A DNA stretch of 64,000 nucleotides from Pseudomonas faucium. GTDB taxonomy: Bacteria; Pseudomonadota; Gammaproteobacteria; Pseudomonadales; Pseudomonadaceae. Positions 1-8,742 of this stretch are shown here, one piece after another. Position numbers and translations under genes: made by a program. The notes below the pieces were generated by a model. That model was not told where the DNA came from. It did no database searches and was given only the letters and a program-made list of their open reading frames with translations. Location of the stretch: the NCBI RefSeq assembly GCF_021602585.1, contig NZ_BQIP01000007.1:1-64000 (forward strand). The letters are read 5' to 3'. Within the stretch, counting starts at the first letter, position 1. Each line of letters starts with the position of its first letter.

Positions 1-119
1 CACGCAGGCCCTCGTCATCCTGTCCCGGAAATTAGCCAGAATTGCGTTCGCCCTGATGAAAAACCAAAGCGAATACATCAGTAACGGGGGCAAAAAACTT
101 TGCCCCCAACCATAGAATC
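1..119 (+). mobile_element. Right end of an IS110-family insertion
   Basis: The transposase fragment ends at 115. A few bases later, at about 120, the sequence becomes CTCCCACAGG, the distal arm of the P. putida REP repeat, without its expected CGGCAAGCCGG partner. IS110 elements normally lack inverted repeats and make no clear target duplication, so the exact boundary cannot be read here. Confidence 0.5.
2..115 (+). CDS. IS110-family transposase, C-terminal end (partial)
   Basis: Only the last 37 codons lie in the window, reading in frame from base 2 to a TAG stop at 113-115. The peptide contains ALVILSRKLARIAFALMKN, which resembles the conserved C-terminal end of IS110/IS116/IS902 transposases (a basic ARKLARIAW-like helix near the end). 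These enzymes use a RuvC-like domain and a C-terminal transposase_20 domain, both of which would lie upstream of the window. Whether the element is intact cannot be judged. The sequence directly after the stop resumes inside a REP palindrome, which fits known IS110-family elements that target REP sequences. The family call rests on one short peptide. Confidence 0.6.
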   Translation, partial: TQALVILSRKLARIAFALMKNQSEYISNGGKKLCPQP

Positions 120-192
120 TCCCACAGGCAACCCCACAGCACTTGAGATCTGTGGGGTACGTGTGGGAGCCGGCTTGCCGGCGATAGGGCCA
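120..192. repeat. REP pair, left half interrupted by the IS end
   Basis: A complete REP (GTGGGAGCCGGCTTGCCGGCGAT, in part) lies at 161-187. Its expected inverted partner is present only as CTCCCACAGG at 120-129, directly after the transposase end. The spacer contains a small inverted repeat (ACCCCACAG and CTGTGGGGT). Confidence 0.7.
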
Positions 193-302
193 GTACTGGC
201 GCAACACAACCAGCGACCATGCGTCGCGCCCCCAGACACCCCCCTGCCAACCCCCGGCAACTCCGCTATCATGCCCGGCACGTTCCACCTCGCGAGTCCG
301 TC

Positions 303-2069
303 ATGCGCCGCCTGTTTTTCCTGCTGTTCCTGCTGCTGGCCGCCCCTGCCTTCGCCACGGGCCTGCTCGACAACCGCCCCAGCGCCACCCTCGGCGCCGC
401 CTCGCTGTCCAACGGTGCCGACTTCCTGCCGGTGCACGAGGCCTTCAAGCTCGACCTGATCCAGGCCGACGCGCACAGCATCAAGCTGCGCTTCGTCGCC
501 ACCGAGGGCTACTACCTCTACCGCCATCGTTTCCAGTTCCGCACCGAGCCTGCGGACATCGCCCTGGGCACGCCGAACATCCCCAAGGGCGACGCCAAGC
601 ACGACGAGTTCTTCGGCGACGTGGAGGTCTACCACGGCGTGCTCGACATCGAACTGCCGCGCACCGACGCCCGCGCCTTCACCTTGCTGGTGGGCTACCA
701 GGGCTGTGCCGACAAGGGATTGTGCTACCCACCCGAGACCGAACGGCTGAGCATCGATGGCGAAGGTGGCGCAGTGCCGGCCAGCGGTGAACAGGCCTGG
801 AGCTGGAAGTCGTTGCTGCTGTTCTTCCTCGCCGGGGTCGGCCTGACCTTCACGCCCTGCGTGCTGCCCATGCTGCCGATCCTCTCCGGCGTGGTGCTGC
901 GCGGCCAGGTCGGCGGCCCGCGTGGCCTTGCGCTGTCGCTGGCGTACATCCTGCCGATGGCGGCCAGCTTCGCCGTGCTGGGCGCATTGATGGGGCTGTT
1001 CGGCGCGGGCCTGAACCTGCAGGCGCGGCTGCAATCGGCCTGGGTGCTGGTGCCGTTCGCGCTGTTCTTCGTGCTGTTCGCCCTGGCCATGTTCGGCCTG
1101 TTCGAGCTGAAACTGCCGCAAGCCCTGAGCAACCGCCTGGACAGCGTGGCCAACCGCACCAAGGGCGGCTCGCTACTGGGCGCTGCAGTGCTTGGCGTGC
1201 TGTCGAGCCTGCTGGTGTCGCCGTGCGTCTCGGCGCCGCTGGCCGGCGCCCTGCTTTATATCAGTGCCAGCGGCGATGCCCTGGGCGGTGCGCTCAAACT
1301 GTTCGCCCTGGGCCTGGGCATGGGCGCGCCGCTGCTGCTGGTGGCCACAGGCGGCGCGGCCTGGCTGCCGAAGAGCGGCCCTTGGCTGAACACAGTGAAA
1401 AACGCCATCGGCGTATTGCTGCTGGGCCTGGCCATCGGCCTGCTCAGCCGCGTGCTGCCCGGGCCTGCGACCTTGTTGCTGGTCGGCTTGCTGGCCGCCG
1501 GCGTGGCGCTGTTCCTCGGCGCCCTGGAGTTCGTGATCAAGACGCCACGCCAACGCCTGGCCCAACTGCTTGGCCTGGCCTTGCTGGTGTACGCCCTGGC
1601 CTGCTGGTATGGCGCACTGAGCGGCCAGGGCGACCCGCTGCGCCCGCTGCCGCCGCCCAGCGTTGCCACTGCCAGCAGTGGCCCAGCCCAGCAAAGCGCC
1701 TGGCAAACCATCACCACGCCCGCAGCCCTGGACGCCGCCCTGGCGCAAGCCAAGGCCAGCGGCCAGCCGGTGCTGCTGGACTGGTACGCCGACTGGTGCA
1801 TCAGCTGCAAGGTGATCGAGCACGAAGTGCTCAACGCCCCCCCGGTGCAAGCCCAGTTGGGCGCCTTCAAACTGCTGCGTTTCGACATCACCCAGAGCAA
1901 CGCCGAGCAGCGCACCCTGCTCGACCGCTACCAGTTGTTCGGCCCACCGGCGCTGCTGTTCTTTGCCGCGAACGGCAGCGAAATGACCACTGATCGGGTG
2001 ATTGGCGAGATAAACGCCGTCGATTTCGCCGACGTTCTTGCGCGCGTGCGCGGCAAACTCGGTCTATAA
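303..2069 (+). CDS. dsbD: Thiol:disulfide interchange protein DsbD
   Basis: Cytoplasmic-membrane reductase that passes electrons from thioredoxin to periplasmic DsbC/DsbE-type proteins. The 588-residue product starts at an ATG giving a signal peptide (MRRLFFLLFLLLAAPAFA). The N-terminal periplasmic domain holds the paired Cys135 and Cys141 (GCADKGLCYPP). A multi-helix membrane domain carries the two cysteines in TPCVLPML and SPCVSAP. The C-terminal thioredoxin-like domain has WCISC at about 498-502. All six redox cysteines are therefore present. An upstream in-frame ATG at 219 would add 28 residues before the signal peptide and is unlikely. It precedes aroQ as in other pseudomonads. Confidence 0.95.
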   Translation: MRRLFFLLFLLLAAPAFATGLLDNRPSATLGAASLSNGADFLPVHEAFKLDLIQADAHSIKLRFVATEGYYLYRHRFQFRTEPADIALGTPNIPKGDAKHDEFFGDVEVYHGVLDIELPRTDARAFTLLVGYQGCADKGLCYPPETERLSIDGEGGAVPASGEQAWSWKSLLLFFLAGVGLTFTPCVLPMLPILSGVVLRGQVGGPRGLALSLAYILPMAASFAVLGALMGLFGAGLNLQARLQSAWVLVPFALFFVLFALAMFGLFELKLPQALSNRLDSVANRTKGGSLLGAAVLGVLSSLLVSPCVSAPLAGALLYISASGDALGGALKLFALGLGMGAPLLLVATGGAAWLPKSGPWLNTVKNAIGVLLLGLAIGLLSRVLPGPATLLLVGLLAAGVALFLGALEFVIKTPRQRLAQLLGLALLVYALACWYGALSGQGDPLRPLPPPSVATASSGPAQQSAWQTITTPAALDAALAQAKASGQPVLLDWYADWCISCKVIEHEVLNAPPVQAQLGAFKLLRFDITQSNAEQRTLLDRYQLFGPPALLFFAANGSEMTTDRVIGEINAVDFADVLARVRGKLGL

Positions 2070-2101
2070 CTTCCCGCGAGCCGGCAACTTTCTGCGCATG
2101 A

Positions 2102-2127
2102 GTGACCAGATTTAATTATTTGGTCAC
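2102..2127. promoter_or_regulatory. Perfect 7-bp inverted repeat with AT-rich centre
   Basis: GTGACCA at 2102-2108 and TGGTCAC at 2121-2127 flank a 12-bp all-but-one A/T spacer. It lies between dsbD and aroQ. There is no T-run after it, so it looks more like a protein-binding palindrome or a weak hairpin than an intrinsic terminator. The binding protein is unknown. Confidence 0.4.
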
Positions 2128-2248
2128 ATACTTCGCGCGAACCTCGGACATCGTGCTGGCTATTGCCGGGAACTGGACACTTGCCGTCGCTTTACGGCAC
2201 ACTCGCCGCGCTGTGTCGAATTGCCCTACAAATCCAAGGAATCCGCAG

Positions 2249-2701
2249 ATGGCAACCCTACTGGTGCTTCACGGCCCCAACCTGAACCTGCTCGGTACCC
2301 GGGAACCTGGCCACTACGGCGCCATGACCCTGGCCCAGATCAACCAGGACCTGGAGCAGCGAGCCCGCGCCGCTGGTCACCATCTGCAGTACCTGCAGAG
2401 CAATGCCGAGTACGAACTGATCGACCGTATTCATGCCGCACGCAACGAGGGTGTGGACTTCATCCTGATCAATCCGGCTGCTTTCACCCACACAAGCGTC
2501 GCATTACGTGACGCATTGCTTGCGGTGAGCATCCCATTCATCGAAGTGCACCTGTCCAACGTGCACAAACGCGAACCGTTCCGTCACCACTCCTACTTTT
2601 CCGATGTCGCCGTAGGGGTGATCTGCGGCCTGGGCGCCAGCGGTTATCGCCTGGCCCTGGAGTCCGCGCTGGAACAACTGGCTGCCAACGCACAGCCCTG
2701 A
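2249..2701 (+). CDS. aroQ: Type II 3-dehydroquinate dehydratase
   Basis: Cytosolic enzyme of the shikimate pathway converting 3-dehydroquinate to 3-dehydroshikimate. The 150-residue length is typical of the type II dodecameric family. The N-terminal [17 protein letters not shown] contains the catalytic Tyr and Arg loop, [16 protein letters not shown] is the substrate-binding segment, and [17 protein letters not shown] carries the conserved His and Arg. The ATG at 2249 was chosen because the family begins just before LVLHGPNLN; the reading frame stays open further upstream without family similarity. It lies upstream of accBC, as is usual in pseudomonads. Confidence 0.97.
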   Translation: MATLLVLHGPNLNLLGTREPGHYGAMTLAQINQDLEQRARAAGHHLQYLQSNAEYELIDRIHAARNEGVDFILINPAAFTHTSVALRDALLAVSIPFIEVHLSNVHKREPFRHHSYFSDVAVGVICGLGASGYRLALESALEQLAANAQP

Positions 2702-2802
2702 TGATTGCGACCTTGGCCCACGTGGGCCGGGGTTCGAGAGAAACGTCTCAGATACGTTTTTAAATTACGCCCCCTGACCGAACCTTTGGGAGTTGATGAT
2801 TA

Positions 2803-3264
2803 ATGGATATCCGTAAAGTCAAGAAACTGATCGAGTTGCTGGAAGAGTCTGGCATCGACGAACTGGAGATCAAGGAAGGCGAAGAGTCGGTCCGTATCAG
2901 CCGTCACAGCAAGACCCCAGCTGCCCAGCAGTTCTACGCACCAGCCCCGATGGCTGCCGCCCCTGTCGCAGCGCCTGCTGCCGCTGCTGCCCCGGTTGCC
3001 GAAGCTGCCGCTGCCGCCCCAGCCCTCAAAGGCACCGTGGTCCGCTCGCCAATGGTCGGCACCTTCTACCGCAAGCCTTCGCCGACCTCGCCGAACTTCG
3101 CTGAAGTTGGCCAGAGCGTGAAGAAAGGCGACACCCTGTGCATCGTCGAAGCGATGAAGATGATGAACCACATCGAAGCCGATGTCGGCGGTGTCATCGA
3201 CGCCATCCTGGTGGAAGACGGTCAGCCGGTTGAGTTCGACCAGCCGCTGTTCACCATCGTTTGA
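2803..3264 (+). CDS. accB: Acetyl-CoA carboxylase biotin carboxyl carrier protein
   Basis: Carries the biotin that shuttles carboxyl groups in fatty-acid synthesis. The 153-residue protein has an N-terminal dimerisation helix, an Ala/Pro-rich flexible linker at about residues 45-75, and a biotinyl domain with the EAMKMMN motif, in which Lys119 is the biotinylation site. The start has a good Shine-Dalgarno (TGGGAG). It is followed after 17 bases by accC, forming the usual accBC operon. The roughly 100-base leader contains short inverted repeats. Confidence 0.98.
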   Translation: MDIRKVKKLIELLEESGIDELEIKEGEESVRISRHSKTPAAQQFYAPAPMAAAPVAAPAAAAAPVAEAAAAAPALKGTVVRSPMVGTFYRKPSPTSPNFAEVGQSVKKGDTLCIVEAMKMMNHIEADVGGVIDAILVEDGQPVEFDQPLFTIV

Positions 3265-3281
3265 TTCGCGGAGAGCCAACG

Positions 3282-4637
3282 ATGTCTGGGAAGCTGGAAA
3301 AAGTCCTGATCGCCAACCGCGGGGAAATTGCCCTGCGGATCCTGCGTGCCTGCAAAGAGCTGGGCATCAAGACCGTCGCCGTGCACTCCACGGCCGACCG
3401 CGAACTGATGCACCTGGGCCTGGCAGACGAGTCGGTCTGCATTGGTCCTGCTTCGTCCAAAGATTCGTACCTGCACATCCCGGCGATCATCGCCGCGGCT
3501 GAAGTGACAGGCGCCACCGCCATTCACCCTGGCTACGGCTTCCTGGCGGAAAACGCCGACTTCGCCGAGCAGGTGGAGAAATCCGGTTTCGCCTTCATCG
3601 GCCCGAAAGCCGACACCATTCGCCTGATGGGCGACAAGGTTTCGGCCAAGGACGCGATGATCAAGACCGGCGTACCGACCGTACCAGGCTCCGATGGCCC
3701 GCTGCCCGAAGACGAGGAGGTCGCCCTGGCGATCGCCCGTGACGTCGGCTACCCGGTGATCATCAAGGCCGCCGGTGGCGGTGGTGGTCGCGGCATGCGC
3801 GTGGTGCACAAGGAAGAGGACCTGATCGCCTCGGCCAAGCTCACCCGTACCGAAGCCGGCGCTGCCTTCGGCAACCCGATGGTCTACCTGGAGAAGTTCC
3901 TGACCAACCCACGCCACGTGGAAGTTCAGGTGCTGTCCGACGGCCAGGGCAACGCCATCCACCTGGGCGACCGCGACTGCTCGCTGCAGCGCCGTCACCA
4001 GAAGGTACTGGAAGAAGCACCGGCCCCGGGCATCGATGAGAAGGCCCGCCAGGAAGTCTTCAAGCGTTGCGTCGATGCGTGCGTCGAGATCGGCTACCGC
4101 GGTGCCGGTACCTTCGAGTTCCTGTACGAGAACGGCCGTTTCTACTTCATCGAGATGAACACCCGCGTGCAGGTTGAGCACCCGGTGTCGGAAATGGTCA
4201 CCGGTATCGACATCGTCAAGGAGATGCTCAGCATCGCCGCTGGCAACAAGCTGTCGATCCGCCAGGAAGACGTGGTCATCCGTGGCCACTCGCTGGAATG
4301 CCGTATCAACGCCGAAGACCCGAAGAAGTTCATCCCGAGCCCCGGCAAGGTGAAGCACTTCCACGCCCCAGGCGGCAACGGCGTGCGCGTAGATTCGCAC
4401 CTGTACAGCGGCTACTCGGTTCCGCCGAACTACGACTCGCTGATCGGCAAGCTGATCACCTACGGCAAGGACCGCGACGAAGCCATGGCGCGCATGCGCA
4501 ATGCCCTGGACGAGATCGTCGTCGACGGCATCAAGACCAACATCCCGCTGCACCGCGACCTGGTGCGTGATGAAGGTTTCTGCAAAGGCGGCGTCAACAT
4601 CCACTACCTCGAGCACAAACTGGCCAACCAGGAGTGA
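3282..4637 (+). CDS. accC: Acetyl-CoA carboxylase biotin carboxylase subunit
   Basis: ATP-dependent carboxylation of biotin on AccB. The 451-residue length is normal for the family. The ATP-grasp glycine loop [11 protein letters not shown], the ERDCS-like region ([13 protein letters not shown]) and the catalytic [15 protein letters not shown] are visible. The ATG at 3282 follows GGAGAG; an earlier in-frame codon at 3261 would overlap the accB stop and lacks support. A rho-independent terminator follows the stop. Confidence 0.98.
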   Translation: MSGKLEKVLIANRGEIALRILRACKELGIKTVAVHSTADRELMHLGLADESVCIGPASSKDSYLHIPAIIAAAEVTGATAIHPGYGFLAENADFAEQVEKSGFAFIGPKADTIRLMGDKVSAKDAMIKTGVPTVPGSDGPLPEDEEVALAIARDVGYPVIIKAAGGGGGRGMRVVHKEEDLIASAKLTRTEAGAAFGNPMVYLEKFLTNPRHVEVQVLSDGQGNAIHLGDRDCSLQRRHQKVLEEAPAPGIDEKARQEVFKRCVDACVEIGYRGAGTFEFLYENGRFYFIEMNTRVQVEHPVSEMVTGIDIVKEMLSIAAGNKLSIRQEDVVIRGHSLECRINAEDPKKFIPSPGKVKHFHAPGGNGVRVDSHLYSGYSVPPNYDSLIGKLITYGKDRDEAMARMRNALDEIVVDGIKTNIPLHRDLVRDEGFCKGGVNIHYLEHKLANQE

Positions 4638-4656
4638 TCGCGTTAGCGTGATGCAT

Positions 4657-4687
4657 GAAAACCCCGGCCCAGTGCCGGGGTTTTTTA
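4657..4687 (+). terminator. Rho-independent terminator of accBC
   Basis: AAAACCCCGGCCCAGTGCCG begins a GC stem (CCCCGGC/GCCGGGG) followed by TTTTTTA, starting 20 bases after the accC stop. Confidence 0.9.
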
Positions 4688-4703
4688 TTGCCTGGCAGGT
4701 GCT

Positions 4704-4786
4704 CATCGCCGGCAAGCCGGCTCCCACAGGAACTGCGCCAACTCAAGTGCAGCGATAATCCTGTGGGAGCGGGCTTGCCCCGCGAA
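4704..4786. repeat. REP pair of mixed type
   Basis: An inverted REP of the CGGCAAGCCGG class (4704-4730) faces a REP of the GGGCTTGCCC class (4761-4786). Two sequence families are combined in one pair between accC and prmA. Confidence 0.85.
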
Positions 4787-4897
4787 GAAGGCGACACGCA
4801 CGCGCGCCCCTGCTCTACAAACCCCCTGCACTCGCGTAAACTGCCAGCCTTCGCGCAGCCTCGGGCTGCCCCTGTCGATTTACCAAAGGTGCCCGCC

Positions 4898-5776
4898 ATG
4901 CCTTGGCTGCAAGTACGCCTGGCCATCAGCCCGGAACAAGCCGAAACCTACGAAGACGCCCTGCTCGAAGTCGGCGCCGTCTCGGTCACGTTCATGGATG
5001 CCGAAGACCAGCCGATCTTCGAACCCGACCTCAACACCACCCCGCTGTGGTCGCACACCCACTTGCTGGCCCTGTTCGAAGCGCACGCCCAGCCTGAAGC
5101 GGTGTTCGCCCACCTGCGCCTGCTGACCAACGCCGAACTGCCCGAGCACCACGCCGAGGTGATCGAGGACCAGGACTGGGAACGCAGCTGGATGGACAAC
5201 TTCCAGCCGATGCGTTTCGGTCAGCGCCTGTGGATCGTGCCGAGCTGGCACGAGGCGCCGGAAAAGGACGCGGTCAACCTGCTGCTCGACCCGGGCCTGG
5301 CCTTTGGCACCGGCACCCACCCGACCACCGCCTTGTGCCTGGAATGGCTCGACGGCCAGCAGATGCAAGGCACCCAGGTGCTCGACTTCGGCTGCGGCTC
5401 GGGCATCCTGGCCATCGCCGCGCTGCTGCTCGGCGCCCGTGAGGCGGTCGGTACCGACATCGACGTGCAGGCCCTGGAAGCTTCGCGCGACAACGCCCAG
5501 CGCAACGGCATCAGCGATGACAAGTTCGCCCTGTACCTGCCCGAGCAGATGCCGGCCATGCAGGCCGACGTACTGGTCGCCAACATCCTCGCAGGGCCGC
5601 TGGTCTCGCTGGCGCCGCAACTGTCGGGGCTGGTTCGCCCAGGTGGCTTGCTGGCGCTGTCGGGCATCCTCGCCGAACAGGGTGAGGAAGTGGCCGCCGC
5701 CTACGCCGCCGACTTCGAGCTGGACCCGATCGTCGTACGCGACGGCTGGGTGCGCATCAGTGGTCGCCGCCGCTAA
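4898..5776 (+). CDS. prmA: Ribosomal protein L11 methyltransferase
   Basis: SAM-dependent trimethylation of ribosomal protein L11. The 292-residue protein has an N-terminal substrate-recognition domain ([16 protein letters not shown]) and a Rossmann methyltransferase domain with [15 protein letters not shown], the SAM-binding motif [15 protein letters not shown] and NILAGPL. The ATG at 4898 matches the family start; the frame is open further upstream through REP sequence, which is not coding. In other pseudomonads it also sits between accC and dusB. Confidence 0.96.
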   Translation: MPWLQVRLAISPEQAETYEDALLEVGAVSVTFMDAEDQPIFEPDLNTTPLWSHTHLLALFEAHAQPEAVFAHLRLLTNAELPEHHAEVIEDQDWERSWMDNFQPMRFGQRLWIVPSWHEAPEKDAVNLLLDPGLAFGTGTHPTTALCLEWLDGQQMQGTQVLDFGCGSGILAIAALLLGAREAVGTDIDVQALEASRDNAQRNGISDDKFALYLPEQMPAMQADVLVANILAGPLVSLAPQLSGLVRPGGLLALSGILAEQGEEVAAAYAADFELDPIVVRDGWVRISGRRR

Positions 5777-5819
5777 GCGGGCCTAGACTTAACCTCTGCA
5801 CAGCCCCCCGGATCGCCGC

Positions 5820-7154
5820 ATGACCGACAGTTTCGTCACCCAGTGCCCGCATTGCCAGACCAGCTTTCGCGTCACTCACCACCAGCTGAGCGTAGCGCGC
5901 GGCGTGGTGCGCTGCGGGCATTGCCTGCAGGTGTTCAATGCGGCGAAGCAGTTGCTCGAGCAGACCCGCGCCAAGGCCGGCGGCGAGCCTGCTGCAGCGC
6001 CTGCACCAGCAGCGCTGGTCGAGCCCGTGGCGGCGCCGGTACCGGAGCCGGCCCCTGTCGTGCGCCCGCCGGTCGAACCCGAGGATTGGGCCGCCACCGC
6101 GCAAGCCCTGGACGAGCTCGACCTGGACCAGGAACTGGCGCGCCTGGAGCGCCGCAGCAAGCCTGAGGAACCGCGCCCTGCCGCACCCTCGCAGGCCTTG
6201 CAGGCGCGGCGCGACGAGCCGGCCGGCGACGAGGATGACGATGCGCTGTTCGGCACCGCCACCGACGAGCACCCGGAGACCCCAGCCCATCACGCGCCCG
6301 CCCCGGTATTGCTGGAGCAGGAGCCACTGGACCTGGAGCCGGCCCCCGGTGATCGCACCGAGCCGACCCTGGGCACCAACCTGGACCTGGACCTCGAAGA
6401 CGAGCGTGCCGCGCCTGCCGAGCCCGAGCGTTTCGACGAGCCGCATGCCAGCGACGACGATGACGTCATCCATGCAAAAGGCCTGAGCGCCCGGGATGAC
6501 GACGAAATGGACATCCATCTGTCGGCGCGCGATGACGAGCCTGTCGAGCCGCTGCCCGGCGAGCGCCTGGAGCCTGGCTTTGCCGCCAAGGCCGAGCGCC
6601 CCTCGCGCAAGGAACCGCTGGTCGACGTGGTCGATGACCCGCTGCAACTGGGCTGGGAAAAACCCAAGCCCAACTGGGGCAAGCGCCTGCTGTGGGGCGT
6701 GCTGACCCTGCTGGCCGCAGGCCTTTTGGCATTCCAGTACGTGTGGTTCCACTTCGACGAAATGGCCCGCCAGGACCAGTACCGGCCGATCTTTCAGCAA
6801 CTGTGCCCGATGTTGGGCTGCCAGGTGCCGACCCGCGTCGATATCGCGCGCATCAAGAGCAGCAACCTGGTGGTGCGCAGCCACCCGGACTTCAAGGGCG
6901 CGCTGATCGTCGACGCGATCATCTACAACCGTGCCCCGTTCGCCCAGCCGTTCCCGCTGCTGGAGCTGCGTTTCGCCGACCTCAACGGCCAGCTCATCGC
7001 CAGCCGTCGCTTCAAACCCAGCGAATACCTCTCCGGCGAGTTGGCCGGGCGTGGCGAAATGCCCAGCCAGACGCCGATCCACATCGCCCTGGACATCCTC
7101 GACCCGGGCCCCAAGGCCGTGAACTACAGCCTCAGCTTCCGCTCCCCCGAATAA
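5820..7154 (+). CDS. Zinc-ribbon, DUF3426 membrane protein
   Basis: Function unknown. The 444-residue protein starts with an MJ0042-type zinc ribbon with two CPHC/CGHC pairs (CPHCQTSF and VRCGHCLQVF). A long acidic Ala/Pro-rich linker follows, then one membrane segment at about 285-305 (LLWGVLTLLAAGLLAFQYVWF, in part) and a C-terminal DUF3426 domain predicted to be periplasmic. It lies 43 bases after prmA and just before dusB-fis, the usual pseudomonad position. Such proteins are often annotated as finger-like domain proteins; the cytosolic ribbon suggests metal or nucleic-acid binding, but no role can be read from sequence. Confidence 0.85.
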   Translation: MTDSFVTQCPHCQTSFRVTHHQLSVARGVVRCGHCLQVFNAAKQLLEQTRAKAGGEPAAAPAPAALVEPVAAPVPEPAPVVRPPVEPEDWAATAQALDELDLDQELARLERRSKPEEPRPAAPSQALQARRDEPAGDEDDDALFGTATDEHPETPAHHAPAPVLLEQEPLDLEPAPGDRTEPTLGTNLDLDLEDERAAPAEPERFDEPHASDDDDVIHAKGLSARDDDEMDIHLSARDDEPVEPLPGERLEPGFAAKAERPSRKEPLVDVVDDPLQLGWEKPKPNWGKRLLWGVLTLLAAGLLAFQYVWFHFDEMARQDQYRPIFQQLCPMLGCQVPTRVDIARIKSSNLVVRSHPDFKGALIVDAIIYNRAPFAQPFPLLELRFADLNGQLIASRRFKPSEYLSGELAGRGEMPSQTPIHIALDILDPGPKAVNYSLSFRSPE

Positions 7155-7160
7155 CCAGTG

Positions 7161-7182
7161 CCCCGCAGCCTGCCCTGCGGGG
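7161..7182 (+). terminator. Hairpin after the DUF3426 gene
   Basis: CCCCGCAG and CTGCGGGG form a perfect 8-bp stem with a 6-base loop immediately after the stop codon. No clear T-run follows, so it may be a weak or non-classical terminator. Confidence 0.4.
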
Positions 7183-7330
7183 GCCTGCAAAGGCGCTCGG
7201 TTTGCGTTAGGGCATAAGCCGACAACTGTTCAGAATTTATCCAAATCCATCTTTATCCGGTCACCGAGAGCGGGTATCATGCCAACCCTTTTTCGACTCC
7301 AATGATTCGGCCCCACAACAGGGAACACCT

Positions 7331-8344
7331 ATGTCGGCGGTACGCATCGGCCCATACACACTACGCAACAACCTGATCCTCGCGCCCATGGCCGGGGTCA
7401 CGGACCAGCCTTTCCGTACACTTTGCCAGCGCCTGGGCGCGGGCATGGTGGTGTCGGAGATGGTCAGCAGCGACATGAGCCTGTGGAACAGCCGCAAGTC
7501 GAGCCTGCGCCGCATCCACGAAGGTGATCCCGAGCCACGCTCGGTACAGATCGCCGGTGGCGATGCGCAGATGATGGCGGCGGCGGCCCGGGCCAACGTC
7601 GAGGCGGGTGCCCAGATCATCGATATCAACATGGGCTGCCCGGCAAAAAAAGTCTGCAACAAAGCTGCAGGCTCTGCTTTATTGAGAGATGAAGCTTTGG
7701 TCAGCGAGATCCTCCACGCCGTGGTCGGTGCGGTGGACGTCCCGGTGACCCTGAAGATTCGTACCGGCTGGGACCGGGCGAACAAGAACGGCCTGAACGT
7801 GGCGAAGCTCGCCGAACAGGCCGGCATCCAGGCGCTGGCGGTGCATGGCCGCACACGCGCCGACCTGTACACCGGCGAAGCCGAATACGACACCATCGCT
7901 GCCATCAAGCAGGCGGTGTCCATCCCGGTTTTTGCCAACGGCGATATCACTTCGCCAGAAAAGGCCCGGGCGGTGCTGGACGCCACCGGGGTCGACGGTC
8001 TGCTGATCGGCCGGGCCGCCCAAGGGCGCCCCTGGATCTTTCGCGAGATCGCGCATTACCTGGCGACCGGCGAGCACCTGCCTGCCGCCAAGCTGGACGA
8101 AGTGGAACGAATCCTGCTGGAGCACCTGGCTGCGCTGCACGCCTTCTATGGCGATGTGATGGGCGTTCGTATCGCCCGCAAGCACGTTGGCTGGTACCTG
8201 GCAACACGACCCGGCGGCAAGGAGTTTCGCTCCCGGTTCAACGCTTTGGAAGACACACAAGCGCAGTGCGCCAACGTTCGCGAGTACTTCAGCGAACGTC
8301 GACAGAGCCTTGAGACAGAGGACGAACAAGGGGTGGCCGCATGA
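7331..8344 (+). CDS. dusB: tRNA-dihydrouridine synthase B
   Basis: FMN-dependent reduction of uridine to dihydrouridine in tRNA. The 337-residue TIM-barrel protein shows [13 protein letters not shown] near the N-terminus, the catalytic-cysteine segment [28 protein letters not shown] and [12 protein letters not shown], and the FMN-binding end [12 protein letters not shown] ... [13 protein letters not shown]. Its stop overlaps the fis start (ATGA), giving the dusB-fis operon known from gamma-proteobacteria, so Fis levels are likely set by the dusB promoter and its translation. Confidence 0.97.
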   Translation: MSAVRIGPYTLRNNLILAPMAGVTDQPFRTLCQRLGAGMVVSEMVSSDMSLWNSRKSSLRRIHEGDPEPRSVQIAGGDAQMMAAAARANVEAGAQIIDINMGCPAKKVCNKAAGSALLRDEALVSEILHAVVGAVDVPVTLKIRTGWDRANKNGLNVAKLAEQAGIQALAVHGRTRADLYTGEAEYDTIAAIKQAVSIPVFANGDITSPEKARAVLDATGVDGLLIGRAAQGRPWIFREIAHYLATGEHLPAAKLDEVERILLEHLAALHAFYGDVMGVRIARKHVGWYLATRPGGKEFRSRFNALEDTQAQCANVREYFSERRQSLETEDEQGVAA

Positions 8345-8661
8345 CGATGATGACCGAGACATTAGTGAGTGGAACAACGCCCGTGAGCGACAACGCCAAC
8401 CTCAAACAGCACCTCAACACGCCGAGCGAAGAGGGCCAGACCCTTCGCGACAGCGTCGAGAAGGCGCTGCACAACTACTTCGCACACCTGGAAGGCGCAA
8501 CCGTCACTGACGTGTACAACCTGGTGCTCTCCGAAGTCGAGGCGCCCCTGCTCGAGAGCGTGATGAATTACGTCAAGGGCAACCAGACCAAGGCCAGCGA
8601 GATGCTCGGGCTCAACCGAGGCACCCTGCGCAAGAAGCTCAAGCAGTACGACTTGCTGTAA
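8341..8661 (+). CDS. fis: DNA-binding protein Fis
   Basis: Nucleoid-associated protein that bends DNA and modulates growth-phase expression. The 106-residue product has the beta-hairpin/core helices and a C-terminal helix-turn-helix ([20 protein letters not shown]). It overlaps the end of dusB by four bases (ATGA), so translation is probably coupled. A second in-frame ATG three codons downstream could also serve. A terminator follows immediately. Confidence 0.97.
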   Translation: MTMMTETLVSGTTPVSDNANLKQHLNTPSEEGQTLRDSVEKALHNYFAHLEGATVTDVYNLVLSEVEAPLLESVMNYVKGNQTKASEMLGLNRGTLRKKLKQYDLL

Positions 8662-8678
8662 GCCAGAATCCCAATCAG

Positions 8679-8712
8679 AAAAGGCGGCTCCCTGAACAGA
8701 GGCGCCTTTTTT
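8679..8712 (+). terminator. Rho-independent terminator of dusB-fis
   Basis: AAAAGGCG pairs with CGCCTTTT across a loop and is followed by a T-run, 18 bases after the fis stop. Confidence 0.85.
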
Positions 8713-8742
8713 GCTGACTCCACCGCGTTATTGGAATCCGAA

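Noticed and set aside
3222-4727. Long open frame antisense to accC
   Set aside because: Long antisense frames are common in high-GC DNA with strong third-position bias. This one mirrors accC, has no family resemblance and no ribosome site.
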